A DNA stretch of 64,000 nt from NCBI GenBank assembly GCA_001600615.1, contig BCKK01000009.1, positions 905,213-969,212 of the forward strand, in the 5' to 3' direction. Positions 1 to 12,300 of the stretch are shown piece by piece. Source of the stretch: Dioszegia crocea (lineage: Eukaryota; Basidiomycota; Tremellomycetes; Tremellales; Bulleribasidiaceae). The number at the start of each line of letters is the position of its first letter. The first letter of the stretch is position 1. The notes under the pieces are model-generated. The model saw only the letters and a list, made by a program, of their open reading frames with translations, was not told where the DNA came from and did not search any database. Both the position numbers and the translations under genes were made by a program.

Positions 1-3000
1 GATCCCCATTACCCATATCCTTGAATTACTATCCTCCGACTATTCCAGTCACTGGTCCAGTATGAACGGGCCACCTGCCTATATCGAAGACATGATGGAT
101 CGCGAAGGTGGGAATGATGACGGATGGGGCACGGATAGGCGGGGAAGGCTGGCTAGGGATGCTGCTACATGGAGATTTTGGGTGAATGGGGAAGACATAC
201 GACGCCTCGAGAAAATCGCAAAAAAGGATACATCCCAATACCCTGGAACGGACAAAGTCAGTGACTGGATGGCGAATCTGAATCTGGGGCGGTGGGGCGA
301 TGGACCAGAAGCTGGACGCGGTCAATCTCGTCTAGATGAAGTAAGTTGACATCGTCTCTCATAGCGACACCAACTTACAGTCAGAACAATAATGCCCGAT
401 CGGAAGCTCTGGACAACAACCACCGTTCAGATGCCAACTTCGATTCATCGGACTTCCCACCCGTCTCAACTACAGATCGGTCGATCGACATGCTCCTCGT
501 CGATCCGGACGTCTGGAACTACTCCCGAACAGAGAGAAAGACTTTCGGACAACATCTTGAGACCGAGACCAGGAGTCAAGGCATCCTTCATTACACCCAG
601 CGTTTCCGAGTCCTTGCGGCACAATATGAAGCTAGCTGCATCATGTTCCACGCGGCCCAAAAGCAGGTGAGGCGGTCAATGAGAGTATGGCTAATGACCA
701 GAGTCAAGGTACTGCTTTGGAAGGTGTGAAGATTATTGGATGTACGACGAATGGTGCAGCTAGGCTACGGGATGTCATCCAGGTAAGCTCTATCAATCTC
801 AATGATGTCCAGAAGCTGATGACAATAGATGTCATCACCTACAGTCCTAATCATAGAAGAAGCAGGCCAAGCTCTCGAAGCGCACGTCCTCGCAGCTCTC
901 TCTCCCTCTATTCAGCACATCATTCATATTGGAGATCCCCAACAATTACGCTGTATCACAAATTGCCACCAACTCTCTGTCGACTCGTCTGTCGGAGCTG
1001 CCCACTATCGTCTCAACGAGAGTATGATGGAGCGTCTTTCTGCTGCTGGATATCCGATGGCGCAACTACAGACACAGCGGCGTATGAGGCCACAAATCTC
1101 AGCATTGATTAGAAATACAATCTATCCGGAATTGTTGGATGGCGATAGAGTCCTGAGTTATCCTCAAGTTCAGGGAGCATCAAAGAATGTTTTCCTTTTG
1201 TGAGTTGTCGTGCGCGTATGAGTCTGTGCAGAAGCTGATCCAAAAGTGATCATCAGCATATGGAAATGGCGGATGGACAGGGAGGGACCAAGGCGAATCC
1301 GTGGGAAGTGAGTTAACCTCCTGGTGTCTATGTCTGAGGAGAACTGACAATTAAGGCAAAAATGGCAGCTGAGCTCGCGCTCTACTTCGCTAAACAAGGC
1401 TGTTATCCCGCTGAGAAAGGCGTAGTCATCTTGGTGAGCTTTGTTCGACGTTGATGACTTTGAATACGAAGCTGACACCACAGTGCGCGTATGCAGGGTG
1501 AGCTGTTTGTTGATTAAAATTGGCCAACATGAAAGCTGACTCGCATAGTCAAGTCGCGGAGATGGAATATTGTCTCCAAGGTCGGGCTAATGTCATCACT
1601 GGCGATAAAGAGAAGGAAGCCATGGCTCGGTCTGGGAAAGGCGGGTTCTTTAACGGCTCATCAGACTTTGACTTGACTGTAAGTTGTTCATCTCATTTCT
1701 ATGTCAAACTGACGTTGTAGGTCATGGTCAGGACGATCGATAGTTTCCAGGGTGAAGAAGCCGAGATGTAAGTTGAGAGGTTTATGTAAACACCAGAACA
1801 CAGCTTACCATCTCAGCATCATCCTCTCTTTAGTGCGAAACGGCGGCGACGATCCAGGACGGACTATTGGGTTCCTCAGAGTGAGTCTTCATCTGTATAT
1901 CAAAATCTTGCTGACATCGCCAGACCAACAATCGTATCAACGTCGCTGTCTCTCGAGCGAAGCAGGGGTTATACATCCTCGGCAATGCTCCTCAGCTCGC
2001 TGCGCAAAGCGTATTTTGGCATGACGCAATCGACCAACTTCGAACAGAAGGCTGCGTGGGCGATTCGATGCCCCTTGGGTGTTCGCTGCATGGGGCTTCG
2101 CGGCCGATTAGGGATATATATGATTTCGAGCAATTGGAAGTGAAGCGTGAGTTTTCGTGATTGAGAAGATCGCCTCAGAAGCTGACTTGGTAGGTAAATG
2201 CAAATCTCCATGGTAAGCTCTGTGGCACGGTAGACTGTAGTAAGCCAAAGCTTACGTTATAGCGCGATTGAATTACCCTGTGGACATCACTGCGCCAAGA
2301 CCGTGAGCTGCCCCATGATCAGGTCCGACTCTCCGGTAGCTGATTTTTAGTGCCACCTCGCCAAACCAGAGCATGTCGCGACAGACTGCACAAAGCGATG
2401 TACTCGGAGGCGGGAAGGGTGTGGGCATCAGTGCAGCAAGACCTGCGGAGAGGATTGCGGTGTTTGTGAGGCTGTTGTGGGGCAGCGTGTGTTGCCGTGC
2501 GGGCACGAGATACCGGTGCAATGGTCAGTTAAATCGGACGGAACTCAGTCCCTCAAGACAAAGCTGATGAGAGCAGCCATCAACGCGGATCTACCGGGAG
2601 TATCAAGTGCCCCACTATGATCCCGATCAACGGGCAAACTTGTCAGTGTTCCTACCACCATGTTATGACTTTGGCTGATTTCGCAGGCGAACACACCATC
2701 TACGTTCCTTGCGTGAGTTAAGAGAGATCCACCATCAGGAACTGTTCAAGCTGACCTTGCAACAGGGATCATCCAACCTTGAACCTCAAATCTGCCAAGA
2801 GCTTTGCGGGCGCAAATGCCACGGCTGTGGGCAAACTTGCACTGCAAAGTGCATCACATGCCAGCACCTCAGTCAATCCCCTTCCGCCGATCCCAAGTCG
2901 GTGCTCTTATACGGTATCGTCACTCCTCCGCCAGAACATACCGACCGGATCGTGCACGCCGAGCATCCATGCAGTCGACCTCGGGAGAATTGTGGGCATA

Positions 3001-4543
3001 TCTGCAGAACCACCTGTAATCCAAATCATCACCATAGCCGACCAATGGACGATCTGCTCCAGGCGACATATGGTGAAGGGTGTGATGTAGAGGGCGCGGC
3101 AGAGTGGTGTACTGAGGTAGACGTGGTCGATGGCATGTTATGTGAGTTTACGATATCGTCGTGCGTCTGATCAAAGCTGACACCGTAGGCAATGAGCCGT
3201 GCGAACGGTCTTGCTCGCATCAAATCTGCGAAAGACCTTGTCATGGGGCTTGCTCAGTACCGGTGTGCGATGAGATTTGTGACGAGGAGCTGCAGTGTGG
3301 ACATCGATGTCCGTCAAGTAAGTGTTTGAGCTGTCGGAGCTGATTCTCAGTCTGCAGCGAGCCCTGCGATCAGCAGATATGCTCAGTCTGCGCTGGGGCT
3401 GACTTCGAGATTCTGGCTATCGATGGCTTTGCGCTGGCAAACCATGCCTCTGGGGCAGCTCGGCGATGTACTGTCACCCATAGTTGCGGATCGACAATCG
3501 TCATTGGTGCTCTCAGCTCCCTTACCGTCAACCGATCCCTTCGGTGTCCTACTTGCCGAGATACACTCTACACCCCCACCTTCGATTCGGCGAAAACCGC
3601 CGCTCGGGCTCATTTCGAGCAGCACCTCATCCTCGAATTTATGAGACAATTGAATGATATCAACCCCCTCTCAAGTCGTCGAGTTCGCGATCTCAACGCT
3701 GCCATCACTACCGTGCTGGTTGACATCCCCCTCCCTCCGCCGGGCCCTATGACTTCTCATACCAGCCTCGATCAATGGCTATCCCCCCTAATCCAGCACT
3801 ACGATACTGCCCAGCCTATATCGATCCGAAGGTTTGACCAAAATCTCGAGCAGGTCTTCCGCCTCCCTCCCCATTTTCGGAAAGTATGGCGCGCACTCGT
3901 CCATCCTCTCTTACAGCGCCATCTCCAACTTGAACCCTTCTATTCCCCACCCATCGAAACTTCCTCCACCTCCACATTCAGGCTTCGGGCCATACTGCAG
4001 AGCATAGGCTGTCGTCTCATCTTGGCACTCTACGCCCGGCAGTTCTCAGCATGCCTCCTCCGCTCCGCCCAGGGCCACAACACTCAATCTGCGTCATACG
4101 TCGCTCATCTTTTCCATCTCATGGGCAACAGCTTCCTTATTAGCTGTGATCGCGATATCGGGATAGCGGACTATATCGCTGGACGTCCAGCTATCTCTCC
4201 CTCCTCCCGAATAGCCGTGTCGACCTGCCACATCATCCTGTCCCAATCGACTTTCCTCCTGACCCAACAGCCGAGCTCCGCAGCCACGATGGAAGAGCTC
4301 GAAACGATGGATAAGAGTCTTGCGGCGGCGGAAGATTTCTCGCGAGGGGTGTTGGGTGCATTGAAGGGTGAAGCGGGGGTCATGGAGGGGAAGGCGAGGC
4401 GGCACCTGGCGATCACTGAGGAGATCTATGGGCAATGGGAGGAGATTTGGAATCAGGCCGAAGTGGCTGGTGAGTCGGGTGGGGCCAAGTTGTTGGATAG
4501 GAACATGGGGAATGTGTTCAGGCTGGCGAATGGGGAGGAATAG
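1..4543 (+). CDS. NFX1-type zinc-finger SF1 helicase, copy 1 (5' end outside window)
   Basis: ZNFX1/Hrr1-like RNA helicase. The window opens inside the gene, so the N-terminal domain and Walker A are not visible. Seen here: Walker B-type EEAGQ (about 853-870), GDPQQL (motif III), QRRMRPQ (motif IV), TIDSFQGEEAE (motif V, about 1733-1767) and RINVAVSRAK (motif VI, about 1933-1962). Then come NFX1-type Cys/His repeats (CGHHCAK, CGRKCHGCGQTC, CGHRCPS), a RING-like CRDTL segment near 3580, and the C-terminal domain shared with the next two genes. Many introns of 35-55 nt. The first visible intron only keeps frame if the second of two tandem acceptors is used (341-384). A 14-nt exon lies at 1484-1497. 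Family members act in RNA silencing or RNA sensing; the exact role here is unknown. All visible motifs look intact. Confidence 0.9.
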
Positions 4544-5298
4544 GGTGGGTTCGGGCGGGACATCGTGAAGTCTGAGTAGACGACTAGAGGTCTAGAGTAA
4601 GGGGAATCATCTGTGTATAAAGCGGTAGATCTCTTTGTAGGCGCGTCATCTGATTTCGGGATCCGCATTCATCTACAAGTCATGTATCTCCCCGTGTCCA
4701 CATCCATCAAGGCAATGAGGAATGAGGAGATGCCGGCATGTTTAAGTGAGCGGGGCAGTTAGAGATGCGGAGCCCAATCTTCCTCGGACCCATATTTCAC
4801 CGTCGTCCGCGAGTGTACATCGCGTTGCCACATACTGCCTAATATACGTATCGGTTAACGCATCAGCTCATTAGGATATACAGTGCCTTTCAATCTACGC
4901 GACATCAGGGTTGAAACGTTGACAAAATCGCTCTAGGCCCGATGAGCGAGTCGAGGCTCGGCTGTTTGTCCCTGTGTGCATCCCAGCATTTGCCGCCGGG
5001 CCTGACTCTCACTTCAGTCCACCAATCAGCAGCTCCCGCCCTTCAATCAACGTAAAACGAGGCGCTCGTCTCACTCAACATGTGAACGGTCAGACCCTCC
5101 GGGGGTCTTGCTGAGCCGATTTGACCGGGATTGTTTCAGGTTTAAGTTTTGACTTCATCTCAACAATCCCCCTACCATCAAAAATGATTCCATGCGCTCT
5201 CTCATTTACACATCATCTTCGGGACCCTTCGTTTGCGCCTAATCGTTCCCGAGTCGCCGTGACACCGTATCCTAAAGTCCAGACGCTTCACCGATCCA
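4544..5298. other. Intergenic: copy 1 3' flank and copy 2 promoter region
   Basis: No convincing gene is seen. The frame of copy 2 is closed by a stop at 5260-5262, so any upstream exon of copy 2 would need splicing. The stretch is presumed to hold the terminator of copy 1 and the promoter of copy 2. Confidence 0.5.
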
Positions 5299-8200
5299 AT
5301 GACCGCGGCAAATACCTCCAAAACTGGTCCGACTACCGCCAAGATGAGCAAATTCCACAAGTCCATGAGCAAGTTTACTATCATGCCCACATCGGAGGAG
5401 GCGCAGAGGATGCCTGACATCATTGAGGTAGTAGACACCGCCGTCGAAGATGATGACAGCTTATCGAAAATGTGAGTCGGAATGCGTGGACGGGCTGATG
5501 AGCAGAATCAAGAAATCCTTCCGCTCAACGCGATTCGACTCCACGGTGTCGTTACGGGCTGCGATCTGGGGCTGTGTGCGAGACTTAGGCGCCAGTAGTG
5601 AAGATTCTGATCGTAAGTCTTCTCCTTGGTGTATCCGAACGCGTGCTGACGCGACAGTGGTGCGAGTCCTCGATGCCAAGGGCGGAATGTACGATTCGGG
5701 GCTTACTGGCTGTCGATCTGAGTAAGTCAGAAACCCATGTTCTTTGGCTATAGCTGATTCATCAGACCCGTGTCCTGTATCTCCGACGTCCGTTTCACCG
5801 GCATCACGCTCGACAATCGCTCTGGCCTTGTATTCCGCATGTGCGCCAACGCTCCACCTGGTCCCGCCAGGAGCCATGATCCGAAAGTGCGGACCGACTT
5901 TTGGCGTTTGGGCAATAGCCTGAGATTCGGTGCGACGGTCGCGCTGGTGACATGTTCATATGTGGATCGAGTGGAAACAGATGTGAGGATGGCTACAGTC
6001 GCTGTCGGTAAGTTTCAGACTCGGGTGCTTCGCTGAACGAATTCATGCTCAAGCTGATGAAGTAGACACTCGTGGAATCGGATCGGAACAACAAAATCCG
6101 ACCGGCATTCCTAGCGTACACTTCTCTCTCTCCTTCCCCAATACCCTCGACGCAGATTGGGCGATTCAGCAAATCCAGTCCCAGAAAGCTGTCACTTCGA
6201 CTGTTCGCTTCCTCCTCGTTAACCCAGTCAACGACTATAATCACAAGCCGTTCTTGCGCGGGCTGCAGACCTCAGAAATTGTCAGTTGTGAAACATCCCT
6301 CACCCAAAGTCTGAAATCCGGAAAATCAGCAATCCTCTCCGCTCATCTCCCACCGTCCTATTCGCTTCGTCCCGGCTTCGAATGGGAATTATCTCACCTT
6401 CTGCGTACCGACGCAGACGATTGGGAGCTATCATTGGCTGTCAATAGCCCCGCAGCTATCATCGATGTACGCCGCCGGCTCAAAGCGGATTCCAATCTCA
6501 ACCGGACTCATGCCCAGGCGCTCGTGTCGGCCTTGACCAGCCAAGTGTCGCTAATAGAAGAAGGCCAGGGAACGGGAAGGTCCTACCTGGCCATCCAACT
6601 CCTCCGCACATTCGTCCTCAATAAAGTCGGACCTGTCCTAGTCATCGCCCAAAATCAGCAGACCCTCGACCACATCCTGACTGCTGTCCATGCCTCAGGT
6701 GATACGCATAACATTTTGCGACTCGCAGGATACTCAGCCAATTCTATTCTAGAGGGTATGTCTATTGGGGCGAGTCGGGCCAAGGTGCAACTCCGGGATG
6801 AGTACAACGGAGCCATAAAGGAAATGTATCGATATGAAGGAGTGAGTCAGCTTGGATGTGTAAGACTGACCATCAGATCATGAACACGCTGTCAGCAAAA
6901 GTTCTGCCAAGCGATGCCAGCTGGCAAGATCACGTTGAGAAATGCCTAGTTGACAATTTCGGCATCCACCATGTTCACTTGAATGCGCCGTCGAATTACG
7001 TCAAGGCAATGTTCGAGAATTCCAACTTTGAGGCTGCCAGTCAGGGTGGGCAAGAGCTCTCGATGTGGAAATTTTGGATGAGAGGGCCAGATTTGAAGGT
7101 TCTTGCGAAGATGGGCAAAGAAGCGAAGGTCGAGGCGGTGGTCATCGGGGCGGTAGGGCAAGGACAAGGGATTCATGACAAAGCTAGCGATAAAGCCTGG
7201 GCGGAGCTATTTGAGCAGGGTGCTTGGGATCCGGTGAGTTGTTTTGTCGACAGATGATGGTGATCGGGACTAAACATCAGTCCGTCTTCTTGGATGTTCA
7301 AGCTTTCAAGGAAAAGAACCGCTTCCTCCATCGCTTCAAGTTGGATGTCTTACCTGCTATCTCAAAGACCGATCGGGATCTCGCACATCTCCTCTTGGAC
7401 CCAAAAGTCTGGGGTTACTCAACTCGCGAGCGGCGAAGACTGGGTCAATACATCGAGCAGCAGACCGGACAACAAGACCACAAAGATTTCGGGTATCGGT
7501 ACAAAGGGCTGGTGCAGGCGCATGAAGCTAGTCGTTTGGTTTCTGAGGGTGCACAGAGAAAGGTATGTCGGCTATTTTAACCATGCTGATTGCCAGATCA
7601 CTACGAGGGCCCTGAAACCGGTGCAGATTGTTGGATGTACCGTCGCTGGGGCGGCTGAACTGCAGGATATCATCAAGGCGAGGCTCTTCCGCCTCAGATC
7701 GGAGATAAGCTCATAGTACAGATTGTCAAGCCGAAAGTGTTTCTCGTCGTCGAATCTGGCCACATCCTCGAATCTCACATCTTGGCCATGTTATCGCCGT
7801 CAATGGAGCATCTGGTCCAAATCGGCAATCTGCGGCAATCTCACTCTTCCACTGCTCGTCCTGAGTTGTCGACGGAGTCTGTCCAAGCAGCGGGTCACCG
7901 CTCCGATAGGAGTATGATGGAACGCCTTATCGCGGCTGGATATCTTTCTACCCGAATCGAGACCTCCTGGAAAAGGAAAGCCGGGGATGAGTCTGAGATG
8001 GCAGGGCGGGAGCGGCAAAGATCGGATCATGACGACATGGCGAGGGGCGATCCGACAGAGAAGCAGGAAGATACGAGTTCTTCTCGAGGAGACTCGTCGG
8101 ATGACGAAAAAGAAGACGTGAGCAGATATTCTCCTGTCTGGGATCTTAGCTGATCAGTCAGGCTGAAGCTGTCGATACGGAATCCATTTTCATTCAACAA

Positions 8201-9157
8201 TCTATCCATGATCTCGCAAACCTCGCGGCTGCGGTCCCTCCTCTTCAGTTCAAGCTCTCGTTGCCAGAGATCAATGCTCTGATGGCTACATCTTTGCACG
8301 ACATCATCGTTCTTCCCGCTCCGGGCCGCCTTCCCAACCAACTAATCCTCGATGACATACTCTTCCTGGACGAAGCCAACCTCGCCTCGGCTCAACCTAT
8401 CCCTCTCGACTTCGTCCTCGAATCTCTCGAAACTCTCTTCTGCTTTGACGCTGCTGTCAAAGAAGCCTGGCTTAACGCCAGCAAAGCCATCTTGACGCAA
8501 TACGAGGAACTCACCCCGCTCATGTCCCCACCTCTTCACACCGGCTCCATCCTCCCATTCCGAATCCGAGCGACAATTCAGAGCATACTCTGCCGCCTCA
8601 TCCTCGCACTCCTCACACGCCAATTTGCTGCTGTCCTCCAGCACAAAGGACAACGAACTCCGGAAAAGAAACGCCACGCGAATTCTGCCGTACATCTGGC
8701 CAATGTCCTGATGTGGACCTTACTTCGAAGCTGCGAGCGCGACCTCCGACTGGCGGAACACTGGGCGGAACTTGCGGGAACGCCTATCGCTTTCAGGGTG
8801 GCGATCCTCGGGTGTCGGACTTTGGTCTCGCAGAACATCATTCTTACGGTGTTGGACCGGTTCCCCGATAGAGTCGAGCCGGAACGCATCACTCACAATG
8901 ACTGGCTGCTCGCGAGGGTAGAAGGCGAGACGGCGAAAGCGGTCGAGGATGCGATGGAGACGTTGAAAGCAGGAGGCGAAGGCGCACCGGACGAAGAGCA
9001 GGGCCGGTATGTTGCTCATGATCTTGGGAGGATGCAGGGAGTCTGGCGCATGATCAGGGCGTGCAAGAGGGGCAGTCGGGCGTATGAGGCGGCTAAGGGA
9101 TTAGATGATGGGTTACAGCGCATGGGCGGGATTTTTGCGCTGTGGGTATTGCTTTAA
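5299..9157 (+). CDS. Degenerate ZNFX1/Hrr1-like paralog, predicted pseudo-helicase (copy 2)
   Basis: Ten exons give an uninterrupted frame of about 1,157 aa: 5299-5471, 5506-5612, 5658-5721, 5766-6007, 6066-6841, 6877-7233, 7281-7562, 7597-7677, 7722-8117, 8162-9157. The first eight exon borders match copy 3. Compared with copy 3: Q-motif LDPSQ is LNRTH; Walker A GPPGAGKT is EGQGTGRS (6560-6583), losing the catalytic Lys; EEAGQ is ESGHI; GDPQQL is GNLRQS; motif IV is erased. Motifs V and VI, the NFX1 fingers and the RING-like part are absent, replaced by a charged Ser/Asp/Glu linker (about 7966-8117). The C-terminal domain (SCERDLRLAEH, IRATIQSILCRLILALL) is well kept. ATP hydrolysis is very unlikely. 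An open frame over ten exons argues for a maintained protein, perhaps a partner or inhibitor of the flanking copies. Start chosen as first ATG after the in-frame stop at 5260. Confidence 0.85.
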
Positions 9158-9395
9158 GAGTCGGAATGGTATCACTTAGAGTGCGGATAACGTGATGATG
9201 TAGACCCTACATCTGCCAGTAGCAATTAGGCAATGCTGGCTTATCCACTCTGACCGGCTCATCCCTGACTCCACATTCCTCGTGCCTTTTTTGCGACGCA
9301 CGGACCAGGATCCGGCGCGTCAACAAAGCTCACTCGCGTGTTTCAGAATTTTGCTTTGATCTTCATCTTCGCTCATTGTTCCATCTCTAGGTGTA

Positions 9396-12300
9396 TTGGT
9401 CTCATGGGTCGTCGGTCTCATACACAACTCTTCCGTCAGTAGGATGTCTGTAGTTGTGCCGCCCGCTCCGATCTTTGTTTTCGGTCAAAACCAGCCCGCC
9501 GCGTTCCGAAATGTCAACACCCAATTCGTCCGCGAAGCCCCACCCCACCCAGTCCGCCCGACCACACCAGTCCCCCTGCGCTTCAGGCTTGGCCCTCCCG
9601 TAACTGGGTCTCCAGTTCCTGCATCGCCCACGATAGGAGGCAATGGCAGGCTACCGCCGACCGCTCCTAGGGCGCACGTCAATCAACAGCGCGCCCGAGC
9701 TGTTGCAGCATTGCCCGTTCGTCGCCAGGCAAACGTCGCTGTCGTGCCCTTAGCGCCGGCGAGAAGTAATATCGATCACCTAACTATCATGCCCACATCT
9801 CAGGAAGCGGGAACTATGCCTCAGCTCGGTGAGATCCAGGGCGCATTACCTACCAGTGAAGATAACTTGCAAGCAATGTGAGTATTTCCTGTGATGATAT
9901 GCTGATATTCAGGGTGGAGAAGCAATTTCGCATGTTGCGATATGATTGTACTGTCTCATTTCGAGCTGCCATATGGGGGTGTATTAGGGATCTGATGACG
10001 GGGTCGAAGGAGAACTCTCGTAGGTCTCGGTAGCCTAAATATCTGGCTGTAAACTGACTCCTCAGTTGCCCGGATCCTTGAAGCTGAGGGTGGAATGTAC
10101 GCTCCAAGAATACCAGGCTGCGACACAAGGTATGTGCAGCGATGCGGGACATCGCGTAGAGTCGAGCTGACACTCAAGTGCTGTTCCGCTCATATCTGAT
10201 ATCCGCTTCACCGGCATAACCCTCAATCGGCAAGCAGATCTGGCATTCTATGTCTCTGCCCGAGCTCCACCTGGGCCCGCACGGAATCCTGATCAAAGCT
10301 CGAGGTTCGGATTTTGGCGTCATGGAAAAAGACTCATGTCTGGGGGTATGGTCGCGCTGTTGTCACGTGCCAAAGGAGCTACGCCGGACGTCCGCATGGC
10401 GGTGGTTTCGTCAGGTACGTTGCTTGCTGGATTCCACGCTGACTCTGCAGAAGTGTCGTTTCCTCGAAAGGGTGAACAGGAGAGAAGAGACACATCGACT
10501 ACAATCAGCTTCTCGATATCTTTCCCCAACCCCGCCGACGCGGATTGGGCAATGCGGCAGGTCCTGCTCCGCGATTGCGCCGATCAGCCAATTCGTTTCC
10601 TCCTCGAGAACCCAATCCTATACATTAGCTTTTATCCCTTCCTGCGAGGTCTTCAATCATCCGACATGCCCAATCTTGAACCGTCACTCCTCCGCAGCAT
10701 CGTCCACACGTCGGCTTCACCCGCCGTACCGCGTCCCCCTACCTATACAACTTTGCCGGGATTCGAGTGGGATTTGGGGCCGCTCCTAAAGCCGGATATC
10801 CAAATTCCCCATCTAAAGATGCTGCCGGGAAGTACATCTTCGGTCGATAACGCCAGACGGCGACTTCGGCAGGAAAGCGTACTAGACCCATCGCAAGCCG
10901 ATGCTATCATCGACTCGCTACAGCAATCACTCTTCCTCTGCCAAGGTCCTCCCGGAGCCGGAAAGACCTACACTGGTGTCCAGCTGCTTCGGCTATTCGT
11001 TCTCAACAACGTCGGACCCATCATCGTCATGGCTCAGACGAACCATGCCCTTGACAATATCTTGCGAGCTCTCTATGACACCGGCGTCACTAAAGATATC
11101 GTCCGGCTCGGCGCTGGGTCCGAGGATCCGATTCTGCAGGGGCTATCTATGCGGAAGAGGCGGACGAAATTGAGCGGAAGGAAGGGCAACCCTGCGGGGA
11201 AATTGTTGACTGAGGTCGTGAATGATATGTCCAAGTTGGAGCAGGTGAGTTCCACGAATTGGTTGGGCTGATCTGTTTAGGAAATGAGGACTTTATCGAT
11301 AAGAACTATGGCCAATAATACGATATCCTCCGACCAGATCCAGACCACCCTCTCTGACCGCTTCGGCATCCATCAGTTCCGGCTGAATACTCCTCCCGCA
11401 TACATCCAAGCTATGGCGGACGACCTTGCACTTGAAGATGGCTGGATCAAAGCTGGCCGGGGCGGGACGGTACCACAAGCCGCGACAATATGGGAATTAT
11501 GGGCGGAGGGGGCAGATATCAAGCGAGTGATGAGGTTGGCGGAAAGGGCGGAAGGTACGAATGACCTGGCGGATGCTTTGGCGGATCTGGGAGTTGAGGC
11601 CACGAATGGGTCAGCGCGCGACTATACAACAGAAGCTTGGACGGAGTTGTTCCAGAAAGGTTCTTGGGATCCAGTGAGTCTGTCAATTGGGTCCAGGCTG
11701 ATGTTTAGGCAACTGCAGCTCGGACCAAAGCTCTCAGCGACAAGGATAGCTTCTTGCACCACTTCAAACTTCCAACTCTTCCTACATTCCCAAAGACCGA
11801 CAGGCCTACTCCAGAACTACTGCAAGATCCGGACGTTTGGTTCTACTCCACTACCGAGAGAAGGCGGTTTCGGCAGCATCTCGAAGAACAGACTAGGCTT
11901 CATCAGCATGCCGCGGACGATGGTCGTATAAAGCAGTTGGTGGCTAAGTATGCGGCTAAGCGTGTTCAGTATGACATTGTTAGGGATAAGGTGAGTTGTC
12001 CTTCGGAATGATGCTGATTTCCAGTTACAAACTGCTGCTCTGCAAGGTGTCCGAGTAGTGGGGTGTACTACCAATGGCGCAGCCAGACTTAAGTCAATCA
12101 TTCAGGTGAGTCGCCCTTCTCTGTGGTCCGATACCAAGCTGATATCAGACCTTATCGCCGACTGTCCTACTCGTGGAAGAAGCGGGCCAAGCTCTCGAAG
12201 CCCACATCCTCGCCGCCCTGTCACCCTCCATACAACATCTAATCCAAATCGGCGATCCTCAACAACTTCGCTGTATCACAAATTGCCACAAGCTCTCTGT

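Noticed and set aside
341..384. Frameshift after the first exon of helicase copy 1, suggesting a pseudogene
   Set aside because: A second acceptor 4 bases downstream (CAGTCAG) restores the frame and continues into the conserved sequence.
5461..5877. Long minus-strand frame opposite helicase copy 2
   Set aside because: It is a shadow of plus-strand exons whose protein matches copy 3.
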